The translations under genes were made by a program, and so were the position numbers. The notes under the pieces were generated by a model. That model searched no databases. It worked only from the letters and a program-made list of their open reading frames with translations, and had not been told where the DNA came from. From Candidatus Methanocrinis natronophilus (GTDB lineage Archaea > Halobacteriota > Methanosarcinia > Methanotrichales > Methanotrichaceae), in NCBI GenBank assembly GCA_029167045.1, contig JARFPK010000002.1, positions 35,957 through 99,956 on the forward strand: 64,000 nucleotides of DNA, read 5' to 3'. Within the stretch, counting starts at the first letter, position 1. Each line of letters opens with the position of its first letter. Shown piece after piece: positions 10,801 through 18,408 of the stretch.

Positions 10801-11605
10801 TGGGCTCAATGATAGTGGGTGAATAGGATACGACCATGAAATCGTAGGGGCCCTCTTGGATGTTCATACGAAGGTTGTTGTAGTTTAAAAAGAAGCTGAA
10901 GTCGCCTCCGTCGCGAAAGCTCGAGATAGGAAAGCTGGCGATAGGTTGGGAGATCTGACAGCTGTAGATATCTCCTTGTCTTATACAGGACGACGCTCCT
11001 GTATTCCAATTAACGGTGTTATCATCATTTAGGGGGCCGGAGATCGTTAAATGAGCTCTGGGATTTAGGCCAGGCATGTCCATGAAGCTGACTGTTACAG
11101 CGAGATCTTCGAAGAAATAGAGCTTTTCATCGAATTGGACGTTCTGCATGACAGGAGGTTGAACTATAGGACCTTTGCGCGAAATTTTTGCTACCTCTAT
11201 TCCCGATCTCAGGATAGTGAGCTCGTAGGAGGCGTTAGATGTTCTTTCTACCCCAAAATGTCTCTGGAAGTTATAAGGGCCGAAATTGAAGGGATCGCTT
11301 AATTTATTGGTTCTCTCCTCTTCATTAAGTCGTCTAATGGGAGATCGTTCTTCGCGCAGAAGCGTATCCCCATCGTATATGGTCAAGACCATCTGAAACT
11401 CTCCAAAAGCCAGAGAGTGATGGCAGTCGTACCTATCACCGCTCGCGCCTATTCGAGCAGAGTAGTTGAAATCGAGGTAACCGTATTCAGGGGTTACATC
11501 AAAATCTCTGACATCGTAGATGCACTGGCTCATCACGGGATAGGAAAGACCTGCTAGCATTAATAGGACCATTATTATTATTATTGGATTTAATCTCAAT
11601 TTCAT
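7898..11605 (-). CDS. Large secreted protein with repeated beta-sandwich modules
   Basis: The predicted protein is 1235 aa with a signal peptide (IIIIMVLLMLAGLSYPV) and no C-terminal anchor. At least four related modules of about 90-100 residues are visible near 405-490, 620-710, 720-815 and 825-925. They share a pattern like GxGxLxLNISGPG, then YxYxWxVPFD, then a YxIxLSYxHPxLPGGxYxF segment. Many N-x-S/T sequons suggest possible archaeal N-glycosylation. This looks like an adhesin- or sheath-type surface protein. It is the first gene of the FtsZ-like operon, with a TATA-like element just upstream. Confidence 0.8.
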   Translation of the reverse strand: MKLRLNPIIIIMVLLMLAGLSYPVMSQCIYDVRDFDVTPEYGYLDFNYSARIGASGDRYDCHHSLAFGEFQMVLTIYDGDTLLREERSPIRRLNEEERTNKLSDPFNFGPYNFQRHFGVERTSNASYELTILRSGIEVAKISRKGPIVQPPVMQNVQFDEKLYFFEDLAVTVSFMDMPGLNPRAHLTISGPLNDDNTVNWNTGASSCIRQGDIYSCQISQPIASFPISSFRDGGDFSFFLNYNNLRMNIQEGPYDFMVVSYSPTIIEPIYIPDRLDYTDFIISAYVLDEGMKLIGGRPTGSVAELIISHPEKGSISYNNSHPRIEASYMIFEWDKEMIPFDKTDVDLSNPDKGGQDFVGRLVYHNSNWDYKSESEPLNFTVVEEIPRLDPPLKDQVVYVQSGQVTNKELIAIVSFSKGQGSMVLGLKGPELDTAQETAGTSLGGNRYRYNWQIPFDETHAGNNYTLSFDFLHPDLPGGAHMFDDIELSLRTISIVYSNESVSPISGLWNNSYTYEVTVDSSVESDTVLQIYDPCSREWRSLSSKPLLTGRSILNWEIRPFYQCSNIEGSNSMYRFKTSFAGIEYISNPPYFGPIIETDNNEHPPRDPDPRLVFIDYDPEISVREASKTYQKVRAQVESPLGQGDMRLGITGPDMHFEETSSGISMGSNRYTYSWSIPFMPENAGNHTISLYFVHPDLKDGGHTFPEGTMNVIVDYDAEEPQLVDLIYNPLILIEDDHISEQMIHAEVFSPAGQGELQLNLSGRGKLVVEKSRGADLGDGLYKYTWSVPFDRSNGGNEYKISLTYLLEGVSYSFGDRLMAVALKNDQIPEIWEPTLILEYDRTLYLPPDGQKDQNIRSTVNYSPGMGRLNINISGPGIHFIDSKEGRMLNGQRYVYEWTVPFNASHLDTSYVIALSYSHPSLPGGEYSFADRMMRVEPSLPTNITHSSRWINFSNPRVTPSHGSGITKYTYCVDIDTDLKEADIQLAIAKPNSRMFIPGNIVRYDGSNKTLCWPDTVINTNQGGNASYKFVSQAASSQAYEGPTVEPLNVSGSVEPYLGVVQGSQRDNDLYSFTYTARITDIGEHAVPWVELMVRPPNSSWRTVGEKKQYDPVKGKISWTVKPFGNESSFGDAEFKFKVDGLDTHIFKGPEIVAIYDEPSWIRSGANLYSYRAWFNSTEDLTIDLLYREYSDDSPGRNRANSSQNYEANSGRIIMTWPNLPAYRMFDFDIQISREG

Positions 11606-11633
11606 CTTACTCGTCGGGCTAAATGGAACATTA

Positions 11634-11650
11634 CCCTATTATAATTTACC
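11634..11650 (-). promoter_or_regulatory. Candidate promoter of the FtsZ-like/surface operon
   Basis: On the minus strand the sequence is GTAAATTATAATAGGG, an A/T-rich TATA-like element centred about 38 bases before the ATG at 11605. It lies in the 136-bp gap after the transglutaminase gene stop at 11742. A start site about 25 bases downstream would give a leader of roughly 10-15 bases. No strong Shine-Dalgarno is seen before the ATG. Confidence 0.45.
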
Positions 11651-11741
11651 CTCTTGTTGTTAAAGATCTCATCTCTCTTCAACGGCCTGAGCGGACGAAG
11701 CGTTTCAGTTTTATCCTGCCCGCAAGCTGATTCTTTCATGA

Positions 11742-14144
11742 TCATACAACGGAGTAGAGGAAGAGAACGTTGTACGTTGACCCCTCTCCAAACCTCGCGG
11801 CCACCCGAGCCTCTCCTCTGGATAGGGTGGCTTCACCCCAGAAACGTTCTCCTTCACCGGTCAGGTGAGTCCAGCTTCCGTCGTTGATGATTGCCACTCC
11901 CTCGGCTCCGGGGACGAGAAGCTCGAACTCATGGTCTCCTGTCGGAAGCATTCCCTCCATGGGGGCGACCAGCCGTCCTCCGACCTCGATGAAGGCCCCC
12001 AGAGTCCTGGGATAGCCGATATTCTCGCCACCGCCTCCGGCTACGACGTCGTACTCGAGCATCGGGGCGTACTCGCCACCGGGATCGCCCAAACGCTTCC
12101 CGTAGATCCGGAGGGTGTACTCGCCTGGCACCGGGAATGCGGCCTTGACGACGTAATCTTCCCCCTCCCTCTGGGCGAAGGTCCTGTTTTCGGAAAGCTT
12201 CAGCCCCTCGCGGTCGAAGAGGCGAGCAAGGAGAAGGACTCCCTCAGGGGCCGAGAAGGCTACTTCAACCTCTGCTCCCGCTTTGATCAGCCCCTGGGGA
12301 TGGCTCTTCGCCCCCAAGCCCATCTCCCAGAAGCCGTCCCTGATCACGGGAAAGCCGATACCCGTCGGTGCGTTCCTCCCGGCAGCTATCCGGTAGTCGA
12401 GGGTCCAATCGTACGGCCCCTCCAGCCTCCCTGACCTCTTTGAGTATATCCGCAACGTATAGTTTCCTGGACCAGGGGTTTCGGCCCGGATTATAACCGC
12501 ATCCTCGGATCGCTGGACCTGGGTGAACCGCCGGTCTGGGAGCTTAACTCCCCTCTCGTCTAAAAGAGCGGCGATGAAGACCACGTCTTCTGGGGCTGAG
12601 AGGTTGACGGAAGCCTCGCCGTCATAGTCTATCGTCCCTTTTATCGGATCCAGGATCGAGATCTGGTTATTGAAGAAGGCGGCTTTTGGATAAGGAAGCG
12701 CTTCGAACTCAGCCTTCGATAATGGCTCGTCGAGAAGCTGCCAGCTTTGATGGTCGGGGAGATGGGTCCAGACCAGCTTCTCCGGAGCTGTGAGGAAATA
12801 AAACTCCTCGAGATCCCCGACGAACTTCTCTTCGGGGTCGATGCTGCCTGATCCCCACGTCGCGTCGACCAGGCACCAGGTCCCGTCGATTCTGACGGCG
12901 TTCCAGGCATGATTTGCGGAGTCTGGGATATTCGAACCTACCGAGTATCCCGACCCCTTGCCGTGGCCTGTTATCACCACAGCCTCAAGGCCAGAGAGCT
13001 GGCAGAGCTTCGCAAATAGCCGGCTGTACTCAATGCATATGCCTCGCCTCTCCTCCAGCATCCTATCGGGAGTCCGATTCCCTGCAACTCCAGCGTTAGC
13101 ATCCGAAACTTCGTACTTTATATTCGTTATGATCCACCGGTAGATCGCCCGGGCACGCTCATCGTCGTCGTCCCCGGGTCCAGATAGGCCCCGAGCCAGA
13201 TCCTCCAGGGATTGTACTGTTGGAGCGGAGATGCTGAAGTACCATGGAGGGGTATAAACTGAACCGAGTCTGACAGCTTCATCAATCGCCAGATTGGCGT
13301 CGACGTATTTGCCCAGGTTTCTCAGAGATATGCCTTTATTATACCAGGCCAAGGCATATTCAGGATCTATCCTAATAGCCTCGTCATAAGCCTGGACAGC
13401 CTCGGCGTACTCGCCAAGGTTGTAGAGAGCAAGGCCCTTGTTATTCCAAGCAATAGCAAATTCGGGATCAAGCCTGATGGCTTCGTCATAAGCCTGGACG
13501 GCCTCGTAGTACTCGCCAAGGTTGTAGAGAGCAAGGCCTTTGCTATACCAGGCCAAGGCATATTCAGGATCTATCCTGGTAGCCTCGTCATAAGACCGGA
13601 TTGCCTTGGCGTACTCGCCAAGGTTGTAGAGAGCAAGGCCTTTGCTATACCAGGCCAAGGCATATTCAGGATCTATCCTAATAGCCTCGTCATAAGCCTG
13701 GACAGCCTCGGCGTACTCGCCAAGGTTGTAGAGAGCAAGGCCTTTGCTATACCAGGCCAAGGCATATTCAGGATCTATCCTAATAGCCTCGTCATAAGCC
13801 TGGACGGCCTCGGCGTACTCGCCAAGGTTGTAGAGAGCAAGGCCCTTGTTATTCCAAGCAATAGCAAATTCGGGATCAAGCCTGATGGCTTCGTCATAAG
13901 CCTGGACGGCCTCGTCGTACTCGCCAAGGTTGCGGAGAGCAAGGCCCTTGTTATTCCAAGCAATAGCAAATTCGGGATCAAGCCTGATGGCTTCGTCATA
14001 AGCCTGGACGGCCTCGTCGTACTCGCCAAGGTTGTAGAGAGCAACGCCTTTGTTATTCCAACCCACTGCTGTGTCCTGGCCCCAGCAAGGCATTACCAGG
14101 ACAGCCAGCAATACCAGCCACAGTAAAATTAGGCTCGATCGCAT
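11742..14144 (-). CDS. Secreted TPR / transglutaminase-like protein
   Basis: The predicted protein is 800 aa. After a signal peptide (residues 1-22) come eight TPRs (about 26-297) that are nearly identical, then a transglutaminase-like fold with the triad Cys370 (RRGICIEYS), His412 (NHAWNAV) and Asp427 (LVDATWG). The C-terminal ~330 residues contain repeated beta modules (..PGEYTLRIYGKR..), possibly Ig-like. Kyphoscoliosis-type transglutaminase-like proteins cut or crosslink peptides; the substrate here is unknown. An exported cell-envelope enzyme or scaffold is likely. It is upstream of and codirectional with the FtsZ-like operon but separated by 136 bp with its own candidate promoter. Confidence 0.85.
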   Translation of the reverse strand: MRSSLILLWLVLLAVLVMPCWGQDTAVGWNNKGVALYNLGEYDEAVQAYDEAIRLDPEFAIAWNNKGLALRNLGEYDEAVQAYDEAIRLDPEFAIAWNNKGLALYNLGEYAEAVQAYDEAIRIDPEYALAWYSKGLALYNLGEYAEAVQAYDEAIRIDPEYALAWYSKGLALYNLGEYAKAIRSYDEATRIDPEYALAWYSKGLALYNLGEYYEAVQAYDEAIRLDPEFAIAWNNKGLALYNLGEYAEAVQAYDEAIRIDPEYALAWYNKGISLRNLGKYVDANLAIDEAVRLGSVYTPPWYFSISAPTVQSLEDLARGLSGPGDDDDERARAIYRWIITNIKYEVSDANAGVAGNRTPDRMLEERRGICIEYSRLFAKLCQLSGLEAVVITGHGKGSGYSVGSNIPDSANHAWNAVRIDGTWCLVDATWGSGSIDPEEKFVGDLEEFYFLTAPEKLVWTHLPDHQSWQLLDEPLSKAEFEALPYPKAAFFNNQISILDPIKGTIDYDGEASVNLSAPEDVVFIAALLDERGVKLPDRRFTQVQRSEDAVIIRAETPGPGNYTLRIYSKRSGRLEGPYDWTLDYRIAAGRNAPTGIGFPVIRDGFWEMGLGAKSHPQGLIKAGAEVEVAFSAPEGVLLLARLFDREGLKLSENRTFAQREGEDYVVKAAFPVPGEYTLRIYGKRLGDPGGEYAPMLEYDVVAGGGGENIGYPRTLGAFIEVGGRLVAPMEGMLPTGDHEFELLVPGAEGVAIINDGSWTHLTGEGERFWGEATLSRGEARVAARFGEGSTYNVLFLYSVV
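13254..14069 (-). repeat. Eight tandem 102-bp repeats encoding TPRs
   Basis: The coding DNA repeats every 102 bp, with neighbouring units differing by only a few bases over long stretches. Examples are the units at about 13560-13660, 13661-13762 and 13763-13864. Such nucleotide-level identity, beyond what protein constraint needs, points to recent expansion or gene conversion. The repeats lie wholly inside the TPR/transglutaminase gene. Confidence 0.85.
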
Positions 14145-14182
14145 CTTAGTTTCCCATCCTCGGGGTAAGGCTGTCTCACCAA

Positions 14183-14200
14183 GCTAAAAAGTATTTCGTA
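14183..14200 (-). promoter_or_regulatory. Candidate promoter of the TPR/transglutaminase gene
   Basis: The minus strand reads ACGAAATACTTTTTAGC, A/T-rich in a GC-rich background and about 45 bases before the ATG at 14144. It is only a weak match to an archaeal TATA box. The rest of 14201-14730 shows no convincing intact gene; it contains repeat copy 2 and scattered short frames. Confidence 0.3.
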
Positions 14201-14619
14201 ATTATCACCCCTAGAACGAACTCCACCAGCCCAGGCGATACCCCTGCCTCCACCGCCACGATCTGCCCGGAGTCCATCCCTACGTTCCCGGCCCTTTGGC
14301 GTTGCGGTCACGTCATGGTTCTATATTCCCATACATAGGTCATCGGTTAAGGAGTTTAAGCTACACAATCTTACCATTTTTCACACGAATTATGCATCAT
14401 CTAGATTTGATTCGATTTCAAGACTGACTTGCTGTAGCCTCTTTGACCAAGCCAATCTCACTGTACTTGCTACCGAGATCGCTGCCTCATCGCGATTCTT
14501 CTCTTAACCGATGACCAATGTATTCCCATATAAGGCTGAAAGATATCACAGAGCCAACTCCGTCGAAGGTCCAAGGGGAGAAGACCGCTGCAACTGCCAA
14601 GAGAGGATGCACCACAGCC

Positions 14620-14745
14620 CAGCCAAGGAAGGATCGCCGGCCCGGATGGTGGGATATGACCTCTGGGAATACAGCCCCCCAGGATCGCACCAGAGCTTTG
14701 AATCTCGAGGTCGAATAAAAATAGCGAGAGGCGTATCACCGCCCA
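14620..14745 (-). repeat. Dispersed 3'-flanking repeat, copy 2
   Basis: The minus strand shows GGCG-GTGATA-CGCC, then TATTTTTATTCGACCTCGAGATTC, then sequence matching copy 3 for about 90 bp (CCCAGGATC, GGCCCGGATG blocks). Translated, the copies also align (FLFDLEIQSSGAILGG against ILFDLGIQISAEILGA), so the repeat could be old coding sequence. It directly follows the stop of the small ORF at 14736-14831. Confidence 0.5.
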
Positions 14746-14831
14746 CCCTTGATCTTCTCCAACGCTTCCGTCGCCGCCGTAGCGACCGGAAGCAGAAACG
14801 CCCCGATGACCTGTGACAGTAGCGCTACCAA
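14736..14831 (-). CDS. Short hydrophobic ORF or gene remnant
   Basis: A 31-codon frame opens at a TTG and reads as one hydrophobic segment (LLSQVIGAFLLPVATAAT) followed by a charged tail ending KIKGGR. The composition looks coding, but no Shine-Dalgarno or ATG is present, and the frame is open a few codons further upstream. It may be the 3' end of a lost membrane-protein gene. It is placed exactly before repeat copy 2, as the HEAT/TPR gene is before copy 1. Confidence 0.3.
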   Translation of the reverse strand: MVALLSQVIGAFLLPVATAATEALEKIKGGR

Positions 14832-15224
14832 CCCTCGGTTTGAGGGATTGATTAGATAATACTATCAACCGAAAACTTATTATCTTTTATCCACATATCT
14901 CGCTCGAACACGATACGCGGAGGAGGGACATTCCCCAACCGGCGCATGACCTCTCTGGCAGGGGGTGTCATATTCCACCACCCTCTCCACGATCGTGCCT
15001 TCCATCATACACGCCCAGTGTGAACTTCTGAGAGGGGAAGCCGGGAATGATCCGCCCCGGCAGCCCCTCCCCATCTGCCCTCTTGAAGCTCACGGCTGAG
15101 GGAATCCGAGGGGCATCCGATCAATTATGCGACTCCACCCCAGAAGATAGACTCGGGAGTCCGAAAAGTAAAATGTTCATGTAATCCTCTGCCCAATCCG
15201 CATCAATAGATCGATTGTTACTGG

Positions 15225-15404
15225 CGGTCTAAATCTGTCCAATTATGGCGGAATAAAACTGTCCACCCTATGATCCCGGAGTTGAAACTCAGGGTTGTGC
15301 CGATTCTGGACATGGAGGAGTTCTTCATGTTGCTAGATCTATTCAACCAGGGTTCAGCTTACATATCTCCTAGGGGGAGGATGCTCGTAAGTAGCCTGGA
15401 ATAA
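15225..15404 (+). mobile_element. Remnant of an IS21-like element (left end and transposase N-terminus)
   Basis: Two near repeats (AATCTGTCCAATTATGGCGG and AATAAAACTGTCCACCC) precede a 44-codon frame at 15270-15404. Its product contains MEEFFMLLDLFNQG, which resembles the start of IstA-type transposases (..DLYNQGLSISEIAR..). The similarity then fails and the frame stops, so only the end survives. The family assignment comes from memory of the N-terminal motif and needs a search. The surrounding 14850-15470 otherwise shows no gene. Confidence 0.4.
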
Positions 15405-15425
15405 TTCATAAAATTATTATAATAC
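15404..15425 (+). promoter_or_regulatory. Candidate promoter of the coiled-coil gene
   Basis: An A/T-rich stretch (ATTCATAAAATTATTATAAT) lies 50-70 bases upstream of the first possible start of the coiled-coil protein. It is the only TATA-like sequence in this stretch. Confidence 0.35.
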
Positions 15426-15474
15426 TTCAGTGTCATAGTTTTCTTGTTATATCCTATATTTATGATGTCATCTC

Positions 15475-16611
15475 TTGTTATTATTGAGAAAAAAAGTGTT
15501 ATATATCATCAGGCGTATCCGTAAAAACATCGGAGATGATATTTTGCTTTGTTCCCGAAGGACCATATTAGCAGCAATCGTGTTATGTGTTCTTTTAACG
15601 CAAGCTGCAGCCGTGCATGAAATCGGCCGCGGCAAGAGCCTGGGAGTGATAAACCTTGAAGTTGGGGCAAGGCAGTCGTCCCAAGCCCACTACATGGGAT
15701 CTAGCGGCTTTGCTGCCCCAACCACACCCCAGCCAATGCTCCTATCCGCTGGTTCGATGGTCAATCAAGCCAAGAGGTACATGTCCCAGGCAGAAGTGGC
15801 ACGCGACCAAGCTCAAGAACAGTACGATAAGACCCTCCTGCTAGCCAGGCAGGTGGAGGAGAGATCAAAGCTCGTTGATGAGAGTCTTTCGGCCTCAAAA
15901 GAGCATCTTGACCTTTCGAGACTTTATCAGGACGAATCTCGCGCCCAGCTAGATGAGGTTTTGACGGTATTGGACGAATCTCGAGACCAGCTTAAGGTTC
16001 TACGGGGATATCTCGACGAGTCCCGCATCCACCTTGGTCAGACTGATGCTAATCTGGACAAGTCCCGCGCCCAGCTGGAAGAGACTTCAATATACCGCGA
16101 GTCTTTATCAGATCAACTGAATCGAACTGAAAGCTTGTATCAGGAAGCAATAGCTCTATCAGGTGAGTTGATGACTACCGCTTTTGATCTAGAGATATTG
16201 GCGATGGTTGTCCAGGCCAGCAGTGACCAGGCAGCCACGAACGCCATTCTCTATGAGGATAGACTGAACAAGGTCACGGAGCTCTACAACCAATCGGTGA
16301 TCCTGTCCCAGCAGATAAATGAAAGCAGAGACCAGGCAGCCATAAGCGCTGCTCTCTCGGAGGGTAGGTTAAACCAGACCTCTGAGCTTTACAACCAAAG
16401 CGTCAACCTCTCTCAGGAGGTTGCTGCAATCAGGGATCAGGCGGTTCTTAGCGCAGGACAAACCGAGGACGATCTTAGAAAGGCTCGGGCCCTTTACAAC
16501 CAAACGATGGCCCTCTCTAATGATATCAGGTCGAGCGCAAAGATGTTGGAGGATTGGAAGTTGGCTGTGGAGAACAGCAGTGAATCAGACATCAATGCGG
16601 TCTCCTCTTAA
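15475..16611 (+). CDS. Exported coiled-coil protein with heptad-like repeats
   Basis: The predicted protein is up to 378 aa. A hydrophobic segment (TILAAIVLCVLLTQAAAV) near residue 30-47 acts as signal peptide or anchor. The rest is almost all helical, with tandem segments such as LDESRDQL, LDESRIHL and LDKSRAQL (15-22-residue spacing), then a second set ELYNQSV.LSQ.....RDQA.. repeated about every 38 residues. This pattern predicts a long coiled coil. The start is uncertain: TTG at 15475 gives the longest frame, TTG at 15544 gives a more normal signal peptide, and no in-frame ATG fits. A surface filament or spacer is possible; no family is recognised. Confidence 0.7.
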   Translation: MLLLRKKVLYIIRRIRKNIGDDILLCSRRTILAAIVLCVLLTQAAAVHEIGRGKSLGVINLEVGARQSSQAHYMGSSGFAAPTTPQPMLLSAGSMVNQAKRYMSQAEVARDQAQEQYDKTLLLARQVEERSKLVDESLSASKEHLDLSRLYQDESRAQLDEVLTVLDESRDQLKVLRGYLDESRIHLGQTDANLDKSRAQLEETSIYRESLSDQLNRTESLYQEAIALSGELMTTAFDLEILAMVVQASSDQAATNAILYEDRLNKVTELYNQSVILSQQINESRDQAAISAALSEGRLNQTSELYNQSVNLSQEVAAIRDQAVLSAGQTEDDLRKARALYNQTMALSNDIRSSAKMLEDWKLAVENSSESDINAVSS

Positions 16612-16631
16612 GTAACAGGTGAAACTTCAAT

Positions 16632-16901
16632 ATGGGTAAAAACTTGGATTACCACGGATTGGGTCATCATTGGACATCGGCCGAGATGGATACCTACCAC
16701 CTGAGGAGGACCAAACTTAAGCCCTGCATCTCCAGCACGAACGCCCGCAAGTTAAAGAGGTGGATGGGTGATTATAAGGAATTGAGGACAGACGGTATGG
16801 GAGAGGAGCCGGTCGAGCTCCTCCTCAATTCTTACCTGCCTCAAGTAAAGCCGAAGGCAGAGATTCACACCCATCGATCTGGATCCCCTTATAGGTGGTG
16901 A
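16632..16901 (+). CDS. Small hypothetical protein
   Basis: An 89-aa frame begins with ATG preceded by GGTGA at eight-base spacing and lies 20 bases after the coiled-coil gene, so it could be cotranscribed. The product is basic, with HHW, CISSTNARKLKRWM and a C-terminal LLNSYLP segment. I recognise no family. The good ribosome-binding site favours a real gene, but a remnant cannot be excluded because the flanking DNA is decayed. Confidence 0.4.
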   Translation: MGKNLDYHGLGHHWTSAEMDTYHLRRTKLKPCISSTNARKLKRWMGDYKELRTDGMGEEPVELLLNSYLPQVKPKAEIHTHRSGSPYRW

Positions 16902-16921
16902 AGTGGTTAAACCCCAGTAAA

Positions 16922-17125
16922 AGTTATGTGACTCTCTAGCTGTATCAATTGATAGCGTGACCCCGCCGAAAAGATCCTCGGGACTGGCAGAAACAGCCCG
17001 TTGGCGCCTCGCCTGCTGTCGATCGCCGGCCCGGATGATATGGATTTAACCTCCAGGACAACTGCCCCCAGGATCTCAGCAGAGATTTGAATACCGAGGT
17101 CGAATAAAATAGCAAACTTGGATCG
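16922..17125 (-). repeat. Dispersed 3'-flanking repeat, copy 3
   Basis: On the minus strand a TTGGA-GGCGA-TCCAA hairpin is followed by GCTATTTTATTCGACCTCGG and about 170 bp ending in GAGAGTCACATAACTTTTACTGG. The frame inside it is open for about 68 codons (FDLGIQISAEILGAVVLEVKS...) with no start codon, suggesting decayed coding origin. The GTCACATAACT end is shared with copy 1 and with the operator-like sites at 19626-19677. Confidence 0.5.
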
Positions 17126-17468
17126 CCTCCAAACGAAGGCATCGTTGCATCAGATCAAAAAGGGCGACGGTGGTAGGAGTAAATGTCAGATGAAACACCC
17201 TTTCCTCTGTATCCACGCTGGCATTATCGGCCCGGGAGTTGACAACTCGAATCTGCATTATGGAGGTGGTAATTGTCCTGACGGGCAAAAGACGTTTCGA
17301 TCTCCCGGGTATCAAACCCCACAATCCCGGCCTTCTGGGATTTGGCAGTAGTACTAAAAATGCCCCACCAGAAAATTTCTGGGCGTAATCCGCTGGTTAT
17401 ACCCCCCCAGGGAAAATCGCCAGAATCTTATACGACGCCATAGTGTGGGAAGGGGAGGAGAATATCGC

Positions 17469-18092
17469 TTGAACTGGAAAGAAGATGCATCATACCTCAG
17501 GTCCACACGACACTACATCCTCTTATCAATCACCCTCTTCCTGGCAGCGACTGCCCTCGGGGTCGTTATATCGATCCGCAACCCTGAACTGGCAGCAGCC
17601 ACCGTGGGAGAAGTGCCGAGAACCACCGCGGGATTATGGAGCCTGAGCCCCGGAAAAACTATGCTGGCCATATTCATCAACAACCTTTTCGCATCGGCGA
17701 TGGCGCTCCTACTGGGGGTGGGATTCGGAATAGTCCCGTTCATCGTCGTCATGGTGAACGGCTTCATGGTGGGGATCGTCGCCCATCAGTTGATTCTTGC
17801 TGGAGGTATAGGCTTCGTCATCGTCGCGATCCTACCCCACGGCATTATCGAGCTTCCTACCATACTCGTCTGCATAGGCGTCGGGTTCAGGCTCGGCCAC
17901 CTGATGATCAAGGCCCTCATGGGTATGGTAGCCGACCTAGAGGGAGAGTTGAGGTCTGCGTTGCACCTCCTCCGGTGGGTCGTACTCTTGCTCTTAATCG
18001 CCGCGGCAATCGAGACCTTCATAACCCCCGACCTCATCCAGCCCTTCATCCAGCTCACTCCAGATCTTCAGCCTCCGTTGGCGACGAAATGA
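17469..18092 (+). CDS. SpoIIM-family (DUF95) integral membrane protein
   Basis: The predicted protein is 207 aa with about five membrane segments and the conserved features of the stage II sporulation M family: FINNLFASAMALLLG, then GFMVGIVAH, then LPHGIIELPTI. Archaeal members are widespread small membrane proteins of unknown role; transport or membrane remodelling has been suggested. I prefer TTG at 17469 because GGGGAGGAG sits eight bases before it; a GTG at 17445 would add eight residues. No neighbour is cotranscribed. The gap 17126-17468 holds a 15-bp palindrome at 17368-17382 (CCAGAAAATTTCTGG) and no gene. Confidence 0.8.
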   Translation: MNWKEDASYLRSTRHYILLSITLFLAATALGVVISIRNPELAAATVGEVPRTTAGLWSLSPGKTMLAIFINNLFASAMALLLGVGFGIVPFIVVMVNGFMVGIVAHQLILAGGIGFVIVAILPHGIIELPTILVCIGVGFRLGHLMIKALMGMVADLEGELRSALHLLRWVVLLLLIAAAIETFITPDLIQPFIQLTPDLQPPLATK

Positions 18093-18217
18093 CCTAATCC
18101 AAGCTACCTAGCAATGTTCAATGATACAGCGACAACTCCCGAAAAGGACCGCTGTTGCTGCCGCCCTCTCCTCTATTTACTCTAATCCAGCCTCGCGTTC
18201 CCGACCCCCTGGGGGTA

Positions 18218-18243
18218 GGGGTAGCGCACGAAAAGCGCTCCCC
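18218..18243. terminator. Strong GC-rich stem-loop between convergent genes
   Basis: GGGG-T-AGCGC pairs with GCGCT-CCCC around an ACGAAAA loop. It lies between the convergent SpoIIM-family and winged-helix genes and may mark their ends, though no T-run follows. The rest of 18093-18408 shows only a short frame ending GEILEKVQAIYEVILP, too short to call. Confidence 0.3.
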
Positions 18244-18408
18244 CAGAGGGCTTTCGGGGCAGGGTTAGGCTCCAGGACCTCAATCCCGGCCAATGGGTAA
18301 GAAGGGAGATAAGGCAATGAAGGGGGTGTTCAAGCTCACCCAGGGGCTTCCGGCGAGATCCTGGAGAAGGTTCAAGCTATCTATGAGGTAATCCTTCCTA
18401 TGCCTAAA

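Noticed and set aside
13254..14069. Possible CRISPR array because of regular repeats
   Set aside because: Units are 102 bp, contiguous, without unique spacers, and encode TPRs in frame.
17305..17345. Possible tRNA T-arm-like sequence (CGGGTATCAAACCCC)
   Set aside because: No acceptor, anticodon or D-stem can be built around it.
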